Origin: Plectrocnemia conspersa
Taxonomy: Eukaryota > Arthropoda > Insecta > Trichoptera > Polycentropodidae
DNA: 64,000 nucleotides
Reading direction: 5' to 3'
NCBI GenBank assembly: GCA_009617715.1
Contig: VTFK01000154.1
Span: 868,001-932,000, forward strand
The notes below the pieces were generated by a model, which had not been told where the DNA came from, made no database searches, and saw only the letters and a list, made by a program, of their open reading frames with translations. Position 1 is the stretch's first letter; each line of letters opens with the position of its first letter. Below are positions 35,271 to 48,474 of this stretch, piece by piece. Position numbers and translations under genes: made by a program.

Positions 35271-36100
35271 CTAATAAACTTGACTTCCTCCCCCATATAG
35301 TTTTACCACTAGATTTTATTTTGCGCAAGTATCAACTTAAACATTCAATAGCGATCAAAGGTCCTCGGTAGTTTCCGCAAATATGGATAAGTCGTCTACG
35401 TATCGAATGCTGTTTATAATTTCTTAGCCGTTACGGATTTCAAATATACTATTTATAGCTTACCTATATATTTTGAAACACATAAGGCAATGTAATTAAA
35501 TTAAACCTTTTTCTTTCGCCTTGTCATGGCCGACGTCCAATCTCTCAGACATTCGAGTGATGGACGCAACTCCCGTCGGCCACCTGTACTGAAAAGCTCT
35601 AAAAATAAAACAATTCCTAGCTGAATTCTTAGGAATTCACTCGCGTGCCGTAAAATTTTCTTAGAGTTTCAATAAATTAAACCTGTCCAAACGGAAAATT
35701 CAACGTTTGTTCATAGTAGCAATTCGTGGTAGTCTTCGACCGATGCGCTCATTGCATGTGGGCTAGACCCTCCACGTCTTAAGGCGAAGGTTACCCTCAG
35801 GTATAATTGACTTAATGTCTCCCAGAGGGTTGTTCTGGCACTCTGTTGTTACTTGTAGTAATGGCACGTGTTTTATGTGCAAGCAACTCGGCTGCCACCG
35901 CGAGCGGGTTACATTAATTTATGGCCGCCCATAAAGAATGAACTCAAGAGAAAGAGGTAAGCCGAAAGTCCATAAAGTCGATGCTTATACCCCGAAAATT
36001 TTGACCTCCTTACCCCCTCCCTTTGGCCCATCATCCGCCTATGATAAAAGAAGCTCGTTTTATGGACCGTATATTACGCGCCCTTTAATCTATTTTTTTT
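35271..36100. promoter_or_regulatory. GC-richer block with inverted TGGCCGAC repeat
   Basis: TGGCCGAC (35527-35534) pairs with GTCGGCCA (35575-35582), and inside it GTCC pairs with GGAC, giving an interrupted hairpin of about 56 bases. Later the block carries ATTTATGGCCGCCCATAAAG (about 35916-35935), two facing Hox-type TTTATGG/CCATAAA words. AGAGGTAAGC near 35953 is donor-like. No exon is recognised. Confidence 0.35.
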
Positions 36101-36429
36101 ATTTAATTAAGAATATTTTTTATTACTTGAACATTTATTTTTATATTCGGGATAATTATCTTTCACATATTATAAGGTATATATGTATTTACAAATAATA
36201 TTTATTTATTTATTATAAGTAAATAGGAAAACAAATTCTGTTATTAAATTTGTATTGTTATAAGTACGATTTACGTTTAAGATTATCGTTTAAATCCGTT
36301 CAATGATTCAAAAGTTAAGAATTAGAAGCAAATAGAGCATAATTAATTTTCAAGTTTATCCAAAATAATCTGTTTAAAATTAAAATCTACGAATATTCCT
36401 TATAGATATTTTAGTGTCAATTAATTATT
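36101..36429. other. AT-rich spacer, nothing recognised
   Basis: AT-rich DNA between a GC block and a doubtful SINE copy. Confidence 0.35.
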
Positions 36430-36535
36430 ATCTTTAATTATTAATCTGAGCTAATCAATTGGAAATATGATTAAAATATTAATTAACAAATAATTCTGAT
36501 CATCCGAGTAAAATTTTGCTTCATCGTATAATTTA
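36430..36535 (-). repeat. Possible decayed SINE, family A, copy 7
   Basis: The words TTAATCTGAGCTAATC and AATAATTCTGATCATCCGAG occur in the order and spacing of the family A body read on the minus strand. The B box is not recognisable. The AT-rich background makes this weak. Confidence 0.25.
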
Positions 36536-36999
36536 ATATAATATATATTGTCCCATACTTAATTGAAACAGATACTCTATTTAATAGAGCTAATTCATAT
36601 ATAAATGCCTTAAATGCTTTTGAACTCTTGCCAAAACCATTCAACAGGTTATGCACTTGAACAGCCTATGCAACATACCTATATTTAAACAACTATATAA
36701 ATGTACTTTAATATTACTTTATTATAAAATCATTAAAAAATACACAAATAAATTTATATATGTTACTTTATTACAAAATTATTAAAAAACTTCAGTTTTA
36801 CTTTTAAAATGTACTTCGATCAATCTTCCGCCATGCACGAACCAACTGTCTAGGGAAATAACCAGCTGAAAATAAACGCCTATCTGTTTTTTTTCTTTTA
36901 ATGCAAAGTTAATAATTTGTTACGTTTTATATTATACAATTTTATAAGGCAGTAAAAACATTTTAACGGAACAGCAAAAATAAAATCCAGCTCAGCGTA
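36536..36999. other. AT-rich spacer, nothing recognised
   Basis: AT-rich DNA with a minor GC patch near 36820-36880. Confidence 0.35.
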
Positions 37000-37340
37000 G
37001 GTAATCCGCCTCCCGAATTTACCTCCAATATAAAGGTAACTTCTAATACGTACGATAGGAAGAAAAAAAGTATCCAGAGATATAGTTGTCTTAATATCAC
37101 GGTTCTCGGCTCAATTTCAAATTGCCGCACAGGCATAATCTCTAGACAGCATTAATGCGGTCGTTTCGCTGGTGCACCCTGTCCTTGGATCGAGTTAACT
37201 TTGCCGAAGGTTAAGTCGACTGCTTCGAGGGCGAGGGCAATATAAACTGGGGAAAAGTTTTCTCTCGGATCACTCCATAAACTTTCCACTGTCAACACCG
37301 ACCCAAAAAGCACAGAGAGGACAGTAAATTAATTTAATTA
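37000..37340. promoter_or_regulatory. GC-richer block, putative regulatory element
   Basis: Short CpG-rich block with the palindrome GCATTAATGC near 37150. No ORF. Confidence 0.25.
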
Positions 37341-39599
37341 AATTTTTATCGCCATCTGTATCTGTGTACTTTTAACTTATAAGCTACGTTGTCATATTTT
37401 GTAACGTATAACATTTCTAATTTGAAGTGAATCTTGTTATTGTGTTTTTTTCACGTCGCGTCTTGTTTATTAGCATAGACATAGGTCTTGCAAGTCATTT
37501 TTATACCGTTTTATTTACATAATTGTTATTTTAAATATGTATAAAGTCATATAAAATAATAAGGTATTTTAAATGAAATTATATTTTATTTTAATAAATA
37601 AATAATAAAAAAAATATATTTTCAATAAATGCTACTTTTTTAAAATATGTATATCTTTTTATGATATGAAATATTGTTAGCATTGAAAATATATTAGTTA
37701 ATTGAATAATGAATTTATATATTAAGTACGACAGGTGAAAATTAAAAATAAACAAATTATTAATAATTGTTCCTTTACTAAAAAATTAAATAAAATGTAT
37801 AGTGTTTTAAAGTAGATTACTTAATCCTTAAAGTATGGTGTGATGATCGTAATACCTCTCATTTGGCGACTGGTATTAAATAATATAGAAATATTACATT
37901 TATAAATAAATATGTACATTAAAGTAGCGTATTATAAGCGCTTTTATGACAGGCTTTGTATTATGTATTTAATGACAGGTATTAGGTAAATAAAATCATA
38001 CTTATATACAAATATGTTTTATAAGCTTTACATGGTTATTATTATTTATATTTTATTACATTGGCTTATTTATTTAGATTTAAATTATCACGAATGAATG
38101 TGTCGGAAACCGGACCAAATAACGACAGTTTAATAAACTAGATTAAACTAAAACAACATTTTTTAATATATGTATTTTAATTTATTTTATTAAGTAGTTA
38201 ATATAATTGATTTTCATTTTTAACATCATTATTAAATTCAGTAAATTTGAGTGATGTATAGACAGGAAAATTTTTCACAAAAATAGTGTTTTTAATAATA
38301 TATAAAAGTAAGTATTTAAAAATAAAAGTATTTGTTTTTCAAAACACGTTAAGTGTGACAAATTATTATTTCTTTTGGATTATATAAAAAAATATTTTTG
38401 AGTAGCATTTAAATGTAAAATATCAAAAATGTTAAGATTTTAATTCCATTAAAATACCTATTAAATTAGAGGCTTGCTTCAAATTAAAAAAAAACAATAA
38501 CAAAACTATGCATAACTAAAAATCAATAACAAAACATAAACTTAAACATATGTTCGACATTTTTAGACGTACAGAATTTGAACTGTTAATTTGTATTTAA
38601 CTAAAGGATTCAAACTCGTATTTAAACTAGGATCAAACTCGTATTTTTTTCAGTTAGGATTTTCGAACATTTATAATTTTTAGCTACGAATTGCTATAAT
38701 TATGATATTGGATAAAACTTATTTTCTGATAGTTAACTATTGATAAAAACAATAATTTGCATATATTTTCATTATGTGATTCATGTTTTTAGGAAATAGA
38801 AAATAATTTTTATATTACTTTAAACTACTTTTAACATTATGTTGCATTAAGTTTGTAAGCACTTTTTAAAAAAATAATGCTACAGTGTATACTTTTATTT
38901 TAAACAACTAAATTTAGGACCCTCCTGAAAACACCTTTTTTCTTATTATTCACTTAGTTCATAAATTGTTAATTATGAAACTCAACGATTATTTTTTTTT
39001 TAAATTAGATTATGAATAAAAAAATTACCTTGAATATATCTTTAAGCCCAAACGTAATTTATTCTTCTTTTAAATTTACTATAATATTTCGCAAACTTTT
39101 ATTTTCATAAATAGAAACAAGTTAAAGATTAATTTTAGCAGAATCTCACTAAGCAGCGGAATTTGGAAACACTGCTATTTTATACATACACTAAAAGCAC
39201 ATTGTTGCTATTTAGGCTTAATTATTAATAATTTAGTATATTTTTTATAAATATTACTTTTTGAATAGTCGTTAATATGATAAATATAGTACAAATGTCA
39301 TCTGAATACACTGCCGTATGGAAAATTCCTTAATTATTCTTAGTTGTTCTGTGTATTTTAATGTGATTTGTATTTTTGCAGTTAGTGTTTATATGTTATA
39401 TTTGTTTTTTTCCATGTGCAGAAAGTATAGCTGTAAAGCTGTTATACCATGAAAATGTATTAAAATAAAATTAATTAATATAATGCTTCTCTTTCACAAA
39501 GATATTACTCTATTGATTTTCTCTTATTTTATTTTAAACCTAGTAACACATATCGACCAATTTTTTAAGCTCTACATGTACAAATTTTTTTAAATATCA
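37341..39599. other. AT-rich desert, about 2.3 kb
   Basis: Uniformly AT-rich with frequent homopolymer runs. No ORF of 60 codons or more and no recognised repeat. Confidence 0.5.
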
Positions 39600-40100
39600 A
39601 AGCTGCATATTTTTTATAGTCTAAAAGAGTCGTTTTGCCCAACTAAGCCTCTCAAAGACACTAGTGTGTGTTCGAACCACAGCCGGCAATAGTTCCATTT
39701 TTCCAGGTGATGCTGCCGAGACGTGCCCCCCGGGATCGCTTTGAGCAGACGACGACAGTCCCCTGGCCTCAAACCCTGGGTTCCATCTCGTCGTGGGCCC
39801 CAGCCGTTAATGCATAAGAGATGACGAGCGGCGAACTCGTCGTCCGCGTAAAACATTTACATGATTTGCCCTGTGCGGCCCTTTGTGGACGTGATCTTTG
39901 TGAGGATTCCGCTCGCCGCGATACGATTTCGGGCCGCATCAAATATTCAACCGGCGGCTAAGTAAAAATGATCCCAAGGCGGCGCCGATTTGGATCAATT
40001 GCCCAGCGAAAGCGTCCAACGTATAAACCAAATTGTACCTACTCTTCCGTCCCAAGGGACCTTTGCGGAAAATTACATTTGAATAATTATAAATTATTCA
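39600..40100. promoter_or_regulatory. Strong GC/CpG-rich block
   Basis: An abrupt CpG-rich block with an ATG-started 80-codon minus-strand frame (39614-39856) that has no recognised domain. GACGAG and CTCGTC flank CGGCGAA near 39823. A perfect B-box-like GGTTCGAAC is the reverse complement of about 39673-39681, but no convincing A box accompanies it. I rate it a regulatory block rather than an exon or tRNA relic. Confidence 0.35.
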
Positions 40101-40555
40101 AGCGAAAATGGCTTAGAATTTTTACTCGGAAGTAGTGTGTGAGTTAAAGGACTTTTATGATCCATTTTTTCTCAAAATATGTTTGATTCTAAAGGTAAAA
40201 ATATATAAATAAATCATTTATCCATGGTAGTCGTCGAAAATTTATAAATATTTACCTGAAATTAGAGTGAATTTTTAATAATTTTTAATTTTCAATTTAA
40301 TACACAGTTTTTTTTATGTTCTTTCTTACATTTAAAACAGCTATGCAAACAATCAATTATTTTTAACCTATCATTTTAAATAAAAATAGTAATGAATTAT
40401 TAAAATTTCTGCATATTACTCTCACATATTACATTACTCTATTTTATAATGAAATGATGACTTTTCTGCTATCCTATATAATGGAAAGTAATCCTTTTAA
40501 TCGTATCTAAAATTCCTTCCGTTATGAATTCCACACTACACAAACTGTATTATAA
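40101..40555. other. AT-rich spacer
   Basis: Nothing supported apart from a weak minus-strand acceptor-donor junction (AATTTCAG then GTAAAT) near 40253. Confidence 0.35.
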
Positions 40556-40990
40556 TATTCAGGGTCGCGCCTTTGATTCGCGGGATGGATCTGATTGTTA
40601 ATTTTAGGGTCTGCATTAGACCTCCCCGGGGGTAGTACGCACAAGGCTCGTTTCTTTTAGTTGGCCGCAGAGGGCAGGTAACGAGGCCGTAACACGCGAA
40701 ATAAAAGCCTCACTAAGATCGGACCCGGGGTCGGAATGGCCATACCCACCGCCATTTAGTTGCGGCCACAGGGCAATCTCGGTTGGGATTTTTCGGTTTG
40801 CGTACTTAAGGGCCTGCATGCTAACTTTTATTAAATGCCCGTGCGGCACGGAAAACTCGCACAATTGCCCGAAAACGTACAACGTATACATGCGATGCTT
40901 TTCTCGGGCTAATTTACCCGAACAATATTGCATTATGTGACCGTGGATGTGGGCGTTTTATCTTTATTGAATTTATATGAACAAGATAAG
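40556..40990. promoter_or_regulatory. GC/CpG-rich block with ATGGCCAT
   Basis: The perfect palindrome ATGGCCAT at 40736-40743 is followed within 10 bases by GCCATTTAG, giving three Pho/YY1-type cores in about 25 bases. A 105-codon minus-strand frame (40616-40933) ends in the block without domain signal. Role inferred. Confidence 0.35.
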
Positions 40991-42039
40991 GTTGTTTATT
41001 TTATTGTCAATTAGTGTTTGGTTACATAGGTTGGGTTACGGATTTAATTGAAGAGTAACACAACACATTAAAAATGATTTTATTAGACATTATTTAGGGC
41101 CTTAAGCATTGTATTTTATCTCTATTAGTGCAAGTTAAATATAATAAGGATAAATATTAAATATTACAAATATTCACAATAAGGATAACAATTTAATACT
41201 ACTAATATTCAATATTTTTTTTTATTATGTCGAGATTTTATTTTAGCTTTGGTAATTATTTGTAGAATTAGGTTTGCTAAACTACTCTCAATCATATATT
41301 TTTAATTTTAAAATAGCCATTTAACAAAACCATAACCAGATAATTCTTCTACTTTAACGCTCGGCTTTTATTGTACATCTACATTTGCAATCCTGTACTT
41401 TAATTTTAATGCTTGTCACAAATACTCGATAATATCCTAAATTCAAGACTCACTTCTGTATTCTATAATTCGCTGATTGAACTATTAATAATTATTTTAG
41501 AAAAAAAAATCAAAATATATATATATTTATCGTATAATAAACATTAATCACAAATCTATTTTTCTTTGAATTTTTTTATTGCATATATATGAATAAGTAA
41601 CAATAATCACGTCAGGTTCACCACTTTCCGATTTAAATCACGTCGGGGTCACCATTTTTGTTTTGAGACTTCGAGGCCAAAGAGATGTGGTTGTAAAACA
41701 TATATAAATTACCACATATTTTTTTATTTATTAAATCAATAATCAAGACTATCGTGACCTGACAGGTAAATGATAGCCAAAAGCATAAAAGATTAAATTT
41801 AATAGTTTTAAAACAATTAAAAAATATATATATATTCATACACATATATGCATAAACATATATACACATTCATATAAACATTCATACATACATACACACA
41901 TATAATTAAAAATATAAAAAGAGGGTTAACACAAATCACTTTAAAAAATGTGCATTGTCCCATATGAACTACACTAACTCCCCTTATGTGTTTGAGAAAA
42001 TATCAATATATCGATTTAAAGTATTATATACCAAAAAGA
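40991..42039. other. AT-rich spacer with short tandem duplication
   Basis: AATCACGTCAGGTTCACCA at 41605 is repeated with three changes at 41636, a 31-base unit present twice. (AT)n and (CATA)n runs follow at about 41820-41910. No gene. Confidence 0.4.
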
Positions 42040-42660
42040 ATTATCAAGTGCTCTAGTCCTAGCCTTTACTGGTAAGAACAGTGAAGGCGACCGAGAACGA
42101 TGACCGCCTTCCGGGTCCCACATTTGCTGCTCGACCACCACGGTTGTCAACAATGTTGTTTAATATATAAAAACTTTTGTGGGTTGACCACGAAACGTAT
42201 CCTAGCGCTTCCAAAGTAAAAGCACTGGGAAACAGAATCGGATAATATCCGTATTCCTTGAAGAAATTTATTTAAATATATTTTTTCGACCTGCAATTTG
42301 TCTGTAAAAAAGCTGGGATTTTTTTATGATGCGTTCTCGTAATTACAGTCTCCTGGCTCGTCTCTGCTGCTGTGACTTTGTGTCGTCTCCCTTCTACAAC
42401 TCACACCACGTCTCTCCCTCTATAATCAAGTATCATATTTTATAATGCTGATTTAAGACAGTTGTGTTGTGATATTGCTAGATGATCCGCTAATGTGTTT
42501 CCTATGGTGATTTGTGGCGTCTCTATTTGTGTTTCTCTTAGCGCCTCTCTGCTGTGATAGTATTACATATATTAAAATGCTGGTTTGAGACAGTTTTTGT
42601 GAATCACAGATGAGGATGTTTACGAGCCAATTGCACCGCTTTATTGACACACCCACAAAA
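42040..42660. repeat. GC-richer block containing a diverged two-copy repeat
   Basis: TATAATGCTGATTTAAGACAG (about 42441) recurs as a diverged copy, TTAAAATGCTGGTTTGAGACAG-like, about 130 bases later, with related CTCTCTGCTG words before each. This looks like an old tandem duplication of about 130 bases. CTGGTAAGA near 42070 is donor-like. No ORF with a domain. Confidence 0.35.
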
Positions 42661-42746
42661 TGTGTTCATGCCTAAATAAAATTGGTCCAGATGATTAACT
42701 AAAATGTTGAATTATCAAAAAAAATATGTGCAGAGTAAAATGTATT

Positions 42747-42754
42747 GTCTAGCT
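42747..42754. repeat. hAT target-site duplication, left copy
   Basis: GTCTAGCT directly before the element; the identical 8 bases are at 44069-44076. Confidence 0.85.
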
Positions 42755-43113
42755 CAGGGTTTTCCAAACTTTTTCAGCGACGGAACACTTGGCAAATCCG
42801 AAAATTTTGGCGGAACACTTAGCTTATTTTTTAGGCTGGGTAATTCATAATAAAATAAAACATGTTATTAAAGAAATGTTATTAAATTTATTTAATAACC
42901 ATAAAAATACAAATAAATATAACTCTTAATGACTGATGATTTTGGGTTCTTAAATAACAATTTTTTTTATATCAGACACAATTTTGGTTAGTTGTATTTT
43001 TATATCTGCCGTGGCGTGAAGTCTATTTCTGTATTTTGTTTTTGTTGCAATATACTGAAAAATTTTAGAAAAATTTTAGAACACCTATATTACTTGAAAA
43101 TAACTCTTTCGGA

Positions 43114-43740
<627 letters not shown>

Positions 43741-44068
43741 TAAAATTCTTATAACAAGCACTAATATCGTGTGATTAATTATCAAAAAAAATATTGTTTA
43801 AATAGGATAAAATTTTAAAGTTAAAAAAAAACAACACCGACTTATGAAACTTTTCCCTCCAGATTTTATACACATCAATGATTAATATTTAACACATATT
43901 TTTAAGCTTTTTTATCAGATTTATGAACAATTTTTATGTATTAGCAAGACTAACAATTTTTTTAATCTACTCTAAATTTTTGTGAAATATCTATTTAGGC
44001 TCCGCGGAACACCTATTTTGGATCCGCGGAACACCAGTGTTCCGCGGAACATAGTTTGGGAAACCATG

Positions 44069-44076
44069 GTCTAGCT
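44069..44076. repeat. hAT target-site duplication, right copy
   Basis: GTCTAGCT immediately after the element, identical to 42747-42754. Confidence 0.85.
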
Positions 44077-44749
44077 ATTAGCTAGTATCCTTTCAAAAAA
44101 AACTATATTTTAAATAACAGCAACTAGTAATTAAGTTTAAATTTATTTAGATAAAACATGCATTTTGACAAATATATATAAATATATGTACATTATATAG
44201 AAAATTGTTAGCAAAAACGATCATTTAATATTTATAAAATATTTTATATAAATACATTGAATAAATTCTAGCAATTTTTTTGTAAAAAAAATAATACCCA
44301 GTTTGTATTTATGAATTTAGAAAATAATAAAAATATTTTAACGCATTTATTGAAATAAAAATATTGATGTAATTTAGCAAAAAAATATTAGAATAAAATT
44401 ATCGATATCTAAAACATTATTTAATTAAAATTTACTTAAATCTTCTCTTTGTGCTAAGCAAAATGTAATATTGAAATATTTACTACTGTAATGATAAATG
44501 AAATTATTAGCTTTGAATTAAAATATGCTACATATATACATATGTATAATATATGGATACAATCACGTGTCAAGTGGTAGTTGAGTGTTGAAGCGCTTTA
44601 GGTTTTTATGTAGCAATATCTTCAAGTGGTTTGTTATTGCTTCATATCGTTATGGAAAGATTTTTAAAAATATGATAAATTCTTAAGCGTTTAAATTGAT
44701 ATTAATGCTTGAGCATTATGCATGTTGTTGAATTAAAAAAATACTCTCG
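44077..44749. other. AT-rich spacer, nothing recognised
   Basis: Unique AT-rich DNA. Confidence 0.4.
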
Positions 44750-46060
44750 ACACATTAAACTTTTCTCGTGAAGAACTTTTTCTTGCTCCCCCGCGTAGTC
44801 TTATACACAAGATGGGAATAAATTCGAAAAATTTCTATGTTTATCCTCTCAGATGTTGTCTAGACAGCGGTTAATTGAATTCGACTGTAAACTTGATAAC
44901 GGACCACATCTGGCCAATGGACCGCGCTCAGTATATTCCCGTTTCGCGTCGAGAACTTTTCCTTTTAAATATTCCAAAATAATTAAAATCGCGCTTATTT
45001 GAATATTGAACCATATATCACTCTGACTTGGTTAGTTAGTTATAAACATATTAGCTGGCTATATAGCATGTCGAGACAATCGAAGCTTTTAGGTGATTGA
45101 GTCGACCACATATGGCCGTAAACACGGAGCCATTACGCAAAGAAAAGCGTAATCGGATGGCCTTTTTTTCGGCCTCAAATGTGACTTTTTCATTGTGACA
45201 TCGCATTTAATTTAACTAATCAAATGGAGCATTAGGCAACGCCTCTAAGGAAGAAGGACCCTATTAAGGCTGAGTGTATAATGAAAAAGTCTTTCGAGTG
45301 GAAGCGGACAGTGGCCAAAGTATACGCAAGGGGGTCTGTTTTAATTTATAGATTGGCTAGTTGCTCAATATTGCCTTTCTTACGTATACACTACGCTCGA
45401 CTTAGAACCACCCCTCGGGTGGGTGGGCTATTCTCGGGGGTGACGGTGAGAGCGGTGACATCCGTCCCTCTCTTGAGGAAAGACCTGCATTCGGCCTTCC
45501 CTCTTCGGACCACTCTTGAGTAATTCAAAACATTAATTTTCCTAATGGAATAAGGCTTTCCCGTTAAGTTGTGCGACACGAAAAGTACTTCTCGCTAGAG
45601 TTCCATGGAAACTAAGCTTGCGCAAATTATGTATAAGTCACACTTTATCCCATCTGCATCTGCTTACGTTGCACGTATGTTAATTTTGTAATTAAACAGT
45701 TTAGTTTCAGTATACTCATTATAACTATAGTAGCAGCTTGGTAATATTCTCATAGGTCAAGTGACTCTTTTATTTTAGAAGAGTACATTAAAAACGTTAG
45801 CGGGTCGTTGTTTGGCTGCGACTTAATTATTTGGGCCACCCAGGCTTAATGGCCGAGCCATAACCATTACGTATGCACAAGTAGTCGGAGTTGGCTGAAA
45901 GCTTTGGCTGCACGGAGACTTGTTGCTTCGTCGTTATTTCTTCCACTAAGCACCGGGCAAGTACTTTGGATAATGGAAAGTAAAGTCCCGCTAGAGAGTG
46001 GCGGCAGTTTAGGTTCAAATGTTTAAGTGATAACTGTTAGCGATTTCAAATGTAAGTTGG
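44750..46060. promoter_or_regulatory. Cluster of GC/CpG-rich blocks
   Basis: Sub-blocks at 44750-45010, 45050-45620 and 45780-46060 with shorter AT spacers. ATTACGC and GCGTAAT flank AAAGAAAA near 45133-45154. ATGGC (45849-45853) and GCCAT (45857-45861) form another inverted Pho/YY1-type pair. Frames at 45281-45579 and 45827-46018 are open on one or both strands without domains. Confidence 0.35.
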
Positions 46061-46770
46061 GCGACAAAATCTTAATGTACTCAATGTAAGATTATAAAAT
46101 TGGATAAAATTAATTATAATTTTATTCAATTAGATATTTTTAATTTACTAAAAAACTACTTACGTATTTTCCTATATGTCATGGAAATGTATTTTATCAC
46201 ATAAATCACACTTATTAAACTTTGGCGTAGTCAGCGAATGGTCGAAAGCTCTTGATATTTTTTTATATTAATTTATTACTGTGATTTAAGTATGTGTATG
46301 TTATCTACTGCTTATTTAAATTTCTAAAGGCAATAACGTGACCTTAATAATACTAATATATTTAAGAAATGAATGCTTGGATTTAAAAAAATTGTTCTAC
46401 CACGAAAACGTGATGATGTTTCAACAAAGATAATTTAAGATCTTGCTACACCAGACTATTATATATTAAGGTTACTCAAAATATTTATTAATAGTGCGCA
46501 AAATATCATTTAATTTAGTTGTTACATTTAAATATGCAGATATATAATATATATGCTTGCAAAAAAAGTATTTTTTTAATATAATTAAACAAACATATAT
46601 CAAATCCTGTCAGAAAAAGTCTATTAAAATTTACTACCTTACTCCCAAACTGTTCTATTTTTATTAATAACAAATATAGTTGCATTGTTTTATTTTATAT
46701 ACGTAGAGATTTAAATCCAGTTTTTCAACAAAGCTTTGGCTAAAATCACTAATATATATTTTTCTTTACC
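46061..46770. other. AT-rich spacer, nothing recognised
   Basis: Unique AT-rich DNA. Confidence 0.4.
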
Positions 46771-47340
46771 ACTCGCGCCGGAATCAATTCCACAGTATTC
46801 CCTGAATAATAATCCCCGCGGAATACTCCCACGGGCTCGAGCCCCCATTTTTTTTTATCCGGCAGCACTTTGACGTGCGCCAACGGCAAACAGAGCGTTG
46901 AAATGTTTACAAATCACTGCAAAAGACGTTGGCCCCGCAGGAAACCACTTTAAAGTCAGTCGCAGCTTCCTCTTTTTCTACAAGCCGGCAATTTCCCTTA
47001 TGCAGTATTAGGGGTGCGTCCGGATATTTCAAAAGCAAATATATATTTAGGAGAAGTTTAGGCGACGGAGCTGAGCGCCTATCGCGGTCCAATTCCGCAC
47101 CCAAAGCAAATACACAATATACATACGTATACTAGTATATCTGAACGTAGAAATTTGTTTGCAGCGACTCTCAGTGAACGCAAACAAACGTCTTTTATCG
47201 CCGGAGCACTCCTGAGCTTTCGCCCGGACGAAAGCTCGCCTCCGAAACCAAATAATTATTGAAACCGTGCGCTGTACGCGGCAGATTTCCGGTTTGAGTG
47301 TTTGAGAATCGTTTTTGCTTTACTTTGAAAAAAATAGCCA
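46771..47340. promoter_or_regulatory. GC/CpG-rich block, putative regulatory element
   Basis: CpG-rich, open on both strands at 46907-47135 without domains. The words CGGACGAAAGCTCGCCTCCG and CCGCGGAATACTCCC occur. Role inferred from composition. Confidence 0.3.
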
Positions 47341-47480
47341 AATAAAAATTTAGAAAAGTTTAGGTACTACAAAAAAATTTAAAAAAAAAATATTTTATTT
47401 TAAATAATTAAAAACACTTTGTAACTTTACTATATATAATATAATAAATATTTTTGCCAAGCATTTTTTATTTTTACGCT
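47341..47480. other. AT-rich spacer
   Basis: A and T runs only. Confidence 0.4.
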
Positions 47481-47780
47481 AGGATTAACAATTGTTAATC
47501 CTGTTTTTTTGTACTAAAGAAATTTTTTCTTCATGTTCAAATTCTAACGTTAGCGACCACCTTGTTGATAAGTTCCAAGTATACCTCTCGGTCTTTGACT
47601 GATAGAAACGTTTCTATGGCTGTCTTAGGCGCGGAACATACCCATCTCAGTGGAGTATGTTTCGCGGCCATGACATCTTATTTCTATAATTCAGTTTTTT
47701 CCTTTAATTATTCTCGTTATTGATGCATTATGAATTATTATAAAACTCATATTTTGGACCTTGGATCATGTGTCCAAGGT
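47481..47780. promoter_or_regulatory. Palindrome and hairpin cluster
   Basis: Four symmetrical motifs lie within 300 bases. AGGATTAACAA and its exact inverse make a 22-bp perfect palindrome (47481-47502) carrying two facing TAATCC sites, the Bicoid/Otx type. ATAGAAACGTTTCTAT (47602-47617) is a perfect palindrome. CGCGGAACATAC (47630-47641) faces GTATGTTTCGCG (47655-47666) with one mismatch. ACCTTGGA (47758-47765) and TCCAAGGT (47773-47780) are perfect arms around 7 bases. No coding signal. Dimeric transcription-factor sites or a structured RNA are both possible. Confidence 0.4.
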
Positions 47781-48474
47781 GTTCCATCTTCCTCTGTTTG
47801 ATGTTTTAAATAAGTTCTTGTTCGCGTCTTATCATGAACAAAAACTAGAATTGGTTTCTAATCCATATTGAATTGAAAGATCAGAGAAAATAATAACTTT
47901 GGCCTTAAACAACTATTATACGATAAAAGCGTCAGACATCAGCAATGCATATAAAAACCGTGTAGGAAACCCGGTATTGCACAATAACCACAAACTTTAA
48001 AAAGTCTTTCATAATTACTTATTACCGCAGCATTAAAAATTAATCGTTGTAAGGATCTAGATATACACATTTGGCGTTCATTTGAATGTCAATATCGTTT
48101 GCACAACTAATATTGCTCTAATTCGCTTTACAAATATGGTTAAAAATTCTCAATTATCGTCGCTTGCGATTTGTGAATTTTTTTTTAACAAATTAATAAA
48201 AATATTTGACGCAATCACATCATAAGATAGTACATATTAGATATCACTATAATACAAAAAAAAACTCTTACACGATAACAAGATGTGCGATTTTCGGATT
48301 TGTAAATTATCAAACTGTATATACATATACATAGACAAAGGATATTAAACTGTATTACAAGCTATTTCTAATCGTTATAGCAAATTATTATTTTATGGTC
48401 TAATTTATAGAGTAATACTATTATATGTACTTAGATATCTACTGTATAACAAAACAGTCAGAAATCCGTGCAGA
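47781..48474. other. AT-rich spacer, nothing recognised
   Basis: Unique, moderately AT-rich DNA. Confidence 0.4.

Noticed and set aside
39655..39720. tRNA or SINE on the minus strand (GGTTCGAAC)
   Set aside because: No convincing A box or stem pairing, and no repeat copy elsewhere in the window.
39614..39856. FYADDE in a minus-strand ORF, like a reverse transcriptase YADD box
   Set aside because: No other reverse transcriptase motif is found before or after it, and the frame begins only one residue earlier. Chance.
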